Source: Porphyromonadaceae bacterium UBA2720 (lineage in GTDB: Bacteria; Bacteroidota; Bacteroidia; Bacteroidales; Muribaculaceae). From it: a stretch of 6,944 bases of DNA. Made by a program: the position numbers and the translations under genes. The notes under the pieces were generated by a model. That model was given only the letters and a program-made list of their open reading frames with translations. It was not told the DNA's origin and made no database searches. The DNA lies in the NCBI GenBank assembly GCA_002353885.1, contig DEKO01000038.1, positions 4,601 through 11,544 on the forward strand. The letters run 5' to 3'. Each line of letters starts with the position of its first letter. Position 1 is the stretch's first letter. This document shows positions 1-5,000 of this stretch, piece by piece.

Positions 1-39
1 TGAGGCGCCGCCAAGATTATTCAAACCCCACCCCCAACA

Positions 40-60
40 CCTCCCCTTTCAAAGGGGAGG
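40..60. repeat. Near-perfect palindrome (C/T arm, G/A arm)
   Basis: Ten bases at 40-49 (CCTCCCCTTT) are exactly complementary to 51-60 (AAAGGGGAGG), with a single C between them. The palindrome sits in a C-run-rich stretch (26-46) followed by a G-run (54-64). No U-tract follows on either strand, so it is not a classical intrinsic terminator. As a perfect palindrome next to other repeats it looks like a dispersed intergenic element of the kind common in Bacteroidota genomes. That copy-number claim is inference and was not tested. Confidence 0.6.
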
Positions 61-88
61 GGGGAAAATGGATTGATGCTTGCAGCAG

Positions 89-134
89 GGGGTGCGCTAG
101 CGCTCCACCCCATCGGACGCGGCACGCCACGTCC
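89..134. repeat. Two adjacent GC-rich imperfect hairpins, REP-like
   Basis: The first hairpin spans 89-111: GGGGT (89-93) pairs with ACCCC (107-111), and inside it GCGCT (94-98) pairs with AGCGC (99-103), leaving a three-base bulge (TCC). The second spans 115-134: GGACG (115-119) pairs with CGTCC (130-134), with GGC/GCC inside. Neither has a following T-run, and neither lies in an open frame that looks coding. Their form and position resemble REP-type intergenic palindromes; identity with a known family is a guess from memory of similar Bacteroidales spacers. Confidence 0.5.
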
Positions 135-142
135 CTACATTT

Positions 143-170
143 TTCATTCTTCATTATTCATTATTCATTA
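143..170. repeat. Tandem heptamer TTCATTA, four units
   Basis: Four consecutive 7-base units are visible: TTCATTC (143-149), then TTCATTA at 150-156, 157-163 and 164-170. The last three are identical. The block is AT-rich between GC-rich hairpins and the promoter region. It could be a simple slippage repeat, part of a composite intergenic element, or an AT-rich upstream segment. No function is shown by the sequence. Confidence 0.75.
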
Positions 171-202
171 GATAGCTGCCTGGCTGTTCACGCTGCACCT
201 CG

Positions 203-246
203 GAAATGAAAAAAAAGAAAAAACTTCGCTTTCTTTTTTGCATTTC
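203..246. other. Long A/T-rich hairpin overlapping the promoter
   Basis: GAAATG (203-208) pairs with CATTTC (241-246). After a small A/G mismatch or bulge, the A-run at 211-216 pairs with the T-run at 234-239, G217 with C233, and AAA (218-220) with TTT (230-232), leaving a loop of about nine bases (221-229). The 3' arm contains the -33 element of the promoter called here. It could act as a weak bidirectional terminator for upstream transcription, a regulatory cruciform, or simply be the AT-rich promoter approach. Confidence 0.5.
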
Positions 247-267
247 GCTCGGTTTGCACTACCTTTG
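237..267 (+). promoter_or_regulatory. Bacteroidota sigma-ABfr-type promoter
   Basis: TTTG at 237-240 matches the -33 element and TACCTTTG at 260-267 matches the -7 consensus TAnnTTTG exactly. The spacer is 19 bp, within the usual range for Bacteroidota housekeeping promoters. Initiation would be expected a few bases downstream, roughly 270-276, giving a leader of about 80-87 nt before the ATG at 357. No other full -33/-7 pair was seen between genes downstream, so this promoter could drive all three genes. The -33 TTTG lies in the arm of the 203-246 hairpin. Confidence 0.75.
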
Positions 268-312
268 CAAGATATTTTGTATTTAGCCGAACTTGGCTCA
301 ACAAGTTGTCGA

Positions 313-352
313 CTCGAGTACTCGAATGCTCGTTTACTCGCTTACTCAAGAA
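313..352 (+). repeat. Tandem octamer in the 5' leader
   Basis: Successive 8-base units begin with CTCG: CTCGAGTA (313-320), CTCGAATG (321-328), CTCGTTTA (329-336), CTCGCTTA (337-344), and a decayed fifth unit CTCAAGAA (345-352). The array lies between the predicted transcription start and the ATG at 357, so it would be transcribed. The region is also readable as an extension of the first gene from a TTG at 306, but that reading would put a low-complexity, charged segment in front of a good signal peptide. A leader repeat is the better explanation. Confidence 0.6.
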
Positions 353-356
353 AAAA

Positions 357-1592
357 ATGAAGATACAAAGAATGATAGTGGCCATCGCTGCGATGGCCCT
401 AGTGATGGGAGCTGCTGCCCAGGGCTCGACAACGAGCCCATACAGCCGTGTGGGCTATGGACTGCTCAGTGACAACGCCTCGGGCATACAGCGCTCGATG
501 GGTGGCGTGGGCTACGCCATGCAGAACGGGCGAGTGATCAACGCGATGAACCCGGCCAGCTACTCGCAGGTCGACTCGCTCACGTTCATGTGGGATGTCG
601 GGGTCGGGCTCACCAACCTCTGGTCGCAAGAGGGCGACAAGACAGGTTACAACTTCGGCGGCGGACTCGACTACATCACGGGGCAGTTCCGCATCACCAA
701 ACGGCTGGGAGGCTCGTTCGGACTCATCCCGTTCTCGTCGGTGGGCTACACCTTCGGCAACAAGCTCGACAACGGCGAGGAGTACCGCGGCGGGTCGGGA
801 GGCATCGCACAGCTCTATCTGGGAGCGGGTTATGAGCTCTTCAAGGGGCTGAGCCTGGGTGCCAACGTGTCCTATATGTTCGGCACCACCACCAACTCAA
901 CCAGCGTCACCGACGAGTCGAGCGCCGTGTTCAACCGTGTCATGGAGGTGCGAGACTGGAACATACAGGTGGGACTGCAATATGCCGTCAACATCGGGCA
1001 GAACGACCGACTCGTGCTCGGAGCCACCTACCAGCCCAACAAGTCGCTGCACGGCCACACGTGGGGCACCATCTATGACCTGCAGGACACCAAGCTCGAC
1101 ACCATCGGATACACCAACCTCAAAGGCAACTACGAACTGCCACACACCATCGGTGTCGGCGTGAGCTATGAGTGGGACCGACGACTCACCGCCGAGGCCG
1201 ACTTCACCTATCAGAAGTGGGCCGACGCCAAGTATGCACCGCTGAGGGGATTTGAAGAGAACGGCATGCACTTCGACAACCGATGGAAAGCCGCGGCAGG
1301 ACTGCAGTACACACCCAACCGACGAGGCTCATACCTCGGAGCCATGATGTTCCGCGTGGGAGGATTCTACAACCACGACTACATGAACATCAGCGGAAGC
1401 AACGTCCGTGACTACGGCGCAAGCATCGGCGTCGGACTGCCCGTGCCCAACGGCAAGACCACCATCAACATCGGACTCGAGTGGAAGCATCGCTACAGCG
1501 CACCCGTGTCCATGATCAAGGAGAACTACCTCAACATCACCATCGGCATCAACGTCAACGAGATGTGGTTCTGGAAGAACAAGATACGATAG
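357..1592 (+). CDS. Outer-membrane beta-barrel protein, Bacteroidota family
   Basis: This encodes a predicted outer-membrane barrel of 411 residues; the transported substrate or partner is unknown. The ATG at 357 is chosen because it gives a clean signal peptide (MKIQRM, then a hydrophobic run, ending AAAQG near residue 22) behind an A-rich leader (seven A at 351-357), as is usual in Bacteroidota. A TTG at 306 would add 17 unlikely residues. The mature start SPYSRVGYG, followed by a MGGVGYA motif and NPASYSQVDSLTF, and the ending EMWFWKNKIR are, from family knowledge, hallmarks of a widespread Bacteroidales outer-membrane protein family, often annotated as hypothetical or FadL/OmpP1-like. Between them, alternating amphipathic strands rich in Gly, Tyr and Asn recur through to the last strand (NYLNITIGINVN), consistent with a barrel. 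Only 13 bases separate it from the next gene, which suggests co-transcription. Codon use is strongly GC-ending. The fold call is solid; a role with the downstream RHS protein is inference. Confidence 0.93.
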   Translation: MKIQRMIVAIAAMALVMGAAAQGSTTSPYSRVGYGLLSDNASGIQRSMGGVGYAMQNGRVINAMNPASYSQVDSLTFMWDVGVGLTNLWSQEGDKTGYNFGGGLDYITGQFRITKRLGGSFGLIPFSSVGYTFGNKLDNGEEYRGGSGGIAQLYLGAGYELFKGLSLGANVSYMFGTTTNSTSVTDESSAVFNRVMEVRDWNIQVGLQYAVNIGQNDRLVLGATYQPNKSLHGHTWGTIYDLQDTKLDTIGYTNLKGNYELPHTIGVGVSYEWDRRLTAEADFTYQKWADAKYAPLRGFEENGMHFDNRWKAAAGLQYTPNRRGSYLGAMMFRVGGFYNHDYMNISGSNVRDYGASIGVGLPVPNGKTTINIGLEWKHRYSAPVSMIKENYLNITIGINVNEMWFWKNKIR

Positions 1593-1605
1593 GCAGGCAA
1601 ATTCA

Positions 1606-2019
1606 ATGATGAAGAGACTTCATATAAGCATCGCTTGCACATTCCTATTTTATATTGGACTTGCGGCTCAACAAAACCTTGTTCTGCAGTATCAGTATGA
1701 TGTGGCGGGCAACCGGGTGTCGCGGGCTGCGGTTGAGGTGCAGCCGCCGATGATGAGTCTGCAGCTGATGGCTCATGGCGGTGAGGTGGCTGTCACACCG
1801 ACTGTCACAACCGACATCGTGACCATTATCACCACACTCGACCCCGAACGGACTGCTATGACCTATACCCTGAGCAACCTTCAAGGCTGTGTGCTGGGCC
1901 AAGGTGTCATCGCAGACAGGCAGACTACTCTCGCGCTAAGTCAATGGCCATCCGGCCCGTATCTGCTCACAGTGCGGTCAGCACAAAAGACCGAAAGCTT
2001 CAAAGTGGTCAAGCAATGA
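1606..2019 (+). CDS. Short secreted protein: one YD motif plus T9SS-like tail
   Basis: This 137-residue protein has three parts. Residues 1-22 form a signal peptide (MMKRLHIS, hydrophobic core, GLAAQ). Residues 28-40 read QYQYDVAGNRVSR, matching the core of an RHS/YD repeat (YxYDxxGNR). Residues about 60-137 resemble the T9SS type A C-terminal sorting domain: AVTPTVTTDIVTI stands where the family has a VxPNPxxDxxxI strand, followed by YTLSNLQGCVLGQ, a TTLALSQWPSGPYLLTV hairpin and a basic end, ESFKVVKQ. The usual PNP is PTV here, so the domain is divergent. No catalytic motif is present, and almost nothing lies between signal, motif and tail, so there is no obvious cargo. ATG 1606 or 1609 are equally good starts; no strong Shine-Dalgarno is seen. 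Its stop overlaps the start of the RHS gene, suggesting coupled translation. It may be an accessory or anchor for the RHS protein, or a remnant of an RHS C-terminus. Function is unknown. Confidence 0.85.
   Translation: MMKRLHISIACTFLFYIGLAAQQNLVLQYQYDVAGNRVSRAAVEVQPPMMSLQLMAHGGEVAVTPTVTTDIVTIITTLDPERTAMTYTLSNLQGCVLGQGVIADRQTTLALSQWPSGPYLLTVRSAQKTESFKVVKQ
2016..2019 (+). promoter_or_regulatory. ATGA stop/start overlap (translational coupling)
   Basis: The TGA stop of the short CTD-like gene (2017-2019) overlaps the ATG of the RHS gene (2016-2018). This is the classic four-base overlap in which a terminating ribosome can restart. It fixes the start of the large gene, since no in-frame ATG was seen just upstream and the residues that follow make a signal peptide. 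It also argues that the two products are made in a linked ratio. Confidence 0.8.
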
Positions 2020-5000
2020 GGCTTTGGTGGCGTTATAGCATATTGTTGGCATTTTTGCTGTCATGCATGAGCATGCATGGCCAGCATTCGCTGAGCACGT
2101 CAATCAATGCCACAAACAGCGTGATCCCAGTCACTCCACAACATGCCATAGACCCGGGCCGACCCGACACCACGATTGTGCCGATTGACGTGCGTGAGGA
2201 GTATATGCCCGACCCCAACGCCCCGTCCGGGGACACTGGTCCTGTCGGCACGATTTCATACGATATTGTCCGCCCCAACAACGGCCGTGTCAATGTAAAG
2301 ATACCCATCGAGTCGTTCTCCACCGAGTTCGAGTCGTCACATGGCATGTCGCTGACCTATGTCGGTGGCACCCGTGTCACAGTCATGGGCCGTGGCTGGG
2401 CTCTGACTGGCGCATCGGTGATCAGCCGCTGTGGGCGGGACTATTTCACCGACGGAAACACCTCGGCCGTCAGCCTGGACGACGACTGCTGGTCGCTCGA
2501 TGGCGTCCGTCTGATTTTTGAGGGTGTCTCGGGCACCTTGCGGCGCTATCGCACTCAGGTGGGCAACACCCTCGCCCTGCAGGACGCGGGCGGCAACTTC
2601 ACCGTCCTCCATCCCGATGGCAGCAAGTCATATTATGCCGAAAGCGACAGCCTGCGGCATTATGTGACGCGACATGTCACCCTTGACGGCAAAGTCACCA
2701 GCTATCACTACACATCCACCCCATTCGGCTACCGTCTGCTCACGTCTGTGGATTATGGCGAAGGGCGACAGTTGGCCATGAGCTACAAGCGGTTGTATCC
2801 ATCTCTGGAGCCAGATGGCCGCACAAAATATGTGGCTGGAGTCCCTGTCGAGCAGAGACACCGCCTGGACTCGCTGCATCTGATGAAAGACGGATGCACA
2901 TTGGCCACTTATACACTTGAATATCCCCTGGATATGCGCCCTGAGACCCAGCCGCGGATGATATGCCGGCTGGACAGCTCGGGCGTCAAAGCGTTTCGGC
3001 CACTCAAACTGGCCTATCATGGCCAGGGACAGCGCAAATTCACCAAAAAGTGGAAGCGCCTCGGGCGCATGCTCGCTGTCGACGACCATGACATGAGCAA
3101 ACTGATTGTCGTGCGCGGCCGCTTCGACCCAGGCAGCGAGAGTGAGGGTTTCATGCTCTTCGCCAACCGGCAGAGCTATGTGCGCGAATTTGTCTCCGAG
3201 ACCGGATGCGTGTACAGGTCTGACTACACTCCCGCCGACAAGATCATCGTCACGACATGCATGCACAATGACGGCCTGGACCTGCCCTGCGCCGAGATTG
3301 AGACCGACACCTGCTTTGTCGAGGCCCTGGCCATGGATGTGGACGGATGTGCCGGCGACGAGCTGGTGCGCATCAACAATCAGGTGTTCGGCTCTCAGGA
3401 TGTCACCACAATCACCGTGTTCACGGAGTCTGCTGGCGAGATGGTGAGGCGATACAGCCGCACACACTCCATGCCGGCGATGGCTGTCAACGGACTGCCC
3501 ACCGTCCGGCCCAAGTCGTTCCTGCCCGGCGACTTTGATGGAGACGGCCGCGCCGACCTGCTGGTGCTCACCTATTCCACGCCAGACCTGGACAACACGC
3601 CGGCCCGTGCCGACATTCTGGACCTGATGACCGGAGCGAACAAGGGCACATTCACCATCGACAGCTGCGCCTCCTATAACTACTACAGCGACAACGGGCA
3701 GTGGACAGACGAGGAAAAGTGGTTGTGCTTCAACCGCAGCGACCGTGTGCTGGTGCTGGACCATGACGGCGACGGCAAGAAGGAGTTGGGCATCATCAAC
3801 TCCCACGGGTTGTTCATCCACTCGTTCTGCATTGACAACTGCTCAAGCCTGACCATGTCACGCCTCCAGGCCGACTGCCCGGTGACGCTTGCCGACTTCG
3901 AGTCTCTGGCGCCTTTCGTGTGCGACCTCAACGGCGACGGCAACACCGACATAGCCACTGTCCGCAAAAAGCCCGCGACAGGCAATGGCGACATTGGACG
4001 TGTGGTCATGCTGAGCGACGGCACAGGCAAGTTTTTAACGGAAATCTCTCTGGCCCAGCCAGGCAGTCATGGCGGGAATGTGGCACTTACCGACTATGAC
4101 CGCGACGGATGCACCGACATCATCAATAACAACGGGGCCGGATTGGAGGCGCTGCAGCTGCCCCCCAACAGTCACCTGGTGGGCGGAAACACTTTCGATG
4201 GACGGGTCGTGAGTCTCGCGGCAATCCGCCCAGACGGCGAGGTCTTGCTCTACAACTATGAGAATCCGGTGGATGTGGCCTGCACACTGGCCGCACTGCA
4301 AGATGGGTCGGGCAAGGAGCACATGTTCACCCACGGGAGACTGTTCCTGAGCCATGACTCGGGCTACTCGCCCGACCACTTTGAATACCCCCTGTGCGCT
4401 GCGGCAGAAGGCATGCTGGTCAACACGCGCGAGCGGATGTCGGCCGGAAGTGTGCCATTGGCCAATTGGTCATTCAGCTATTCTGGTCCCACAATGCACC
4501 GACAAGGGCTGGGGTCCCTGGGATTTGAGACCATGACTTCATGCGACAGTGTCACTGGGCATCACTCATTGGAGGAGTACTCGGCCGAACACTTGGGCGC
4601 GCTCAGGCACCAAGTGACCGACCACACTGAGAGGGAGCTGGCACTGGACAAGGCGGTTGGGCAGAACCGACATATTACCATCATGACGACCAGCGAGGCA
4701 AAGCTGGATAAAGCTACCGGCGTGACCGCCACCGTGGCCTATACGCATGACAGCTACGGCAACGTCCTGTCGGCCACCACAACCTATCCCGGCGGCATCA
4801 GCAAGACGGAGACCAACGAGTACCACAACGTGGACTCGGCCGGTGTGTGGCTCATCGGGCTGGAGCGGCGTCACACCGAGAGTGTCACCCGTGGCGGACA
4901 GAGCATGACCCAAGGGCGCACCACCGGTTACACCCGGTCGTGGTTGCCAGACACCGTTGTCACTTGGCGCGGCAGCGAGCAGCAGCCCGTCTCGACCCGC

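Noticed and set aside
40..60. Intrinsic terminator of an upstream gene
   Set aside because: The stem is strong but there is no T-tract after it, the loop is a single base, and no upstream coding sequence is visible in the window.
26..64. G-quadruplex-forming region
   Set aside because: G-runs exist on both strands, but one of the four needed runs is only two bases long on the minus strand, and the palindrome is a simpler explanation.
306..356. TTG start extending the barrel gene by 17 residues
   Set aside because: The extension is translated repeat sequence in front of an excellent signal peptide beginning at the ATG at 357, which also has the A-rich leader typical of these bacteria.
188..385. 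65-codon minus-strand frame across the promoter region
   Set aside because: Its sequence is the reverse reading of the A/T hairpin and the octamer repeat and it covers the promoter and start of the barrel gene; no family resemblance is seen.
2628..3821. 397-codon open frame on the minus strand
   Set aside because: It lies wholly inside the RHS frame, lacks a signal, domain or recognisable motif, and is a shadow produced by the GC-rich third positions of the real gene.
4161..4166. Run of six C in the RHS gene as a phase-variation tract
   Set aside because: The run is short, encodes Pro-Pro in frame, and is not near the start of the gene; six bases is weak evidence for slippage switching.
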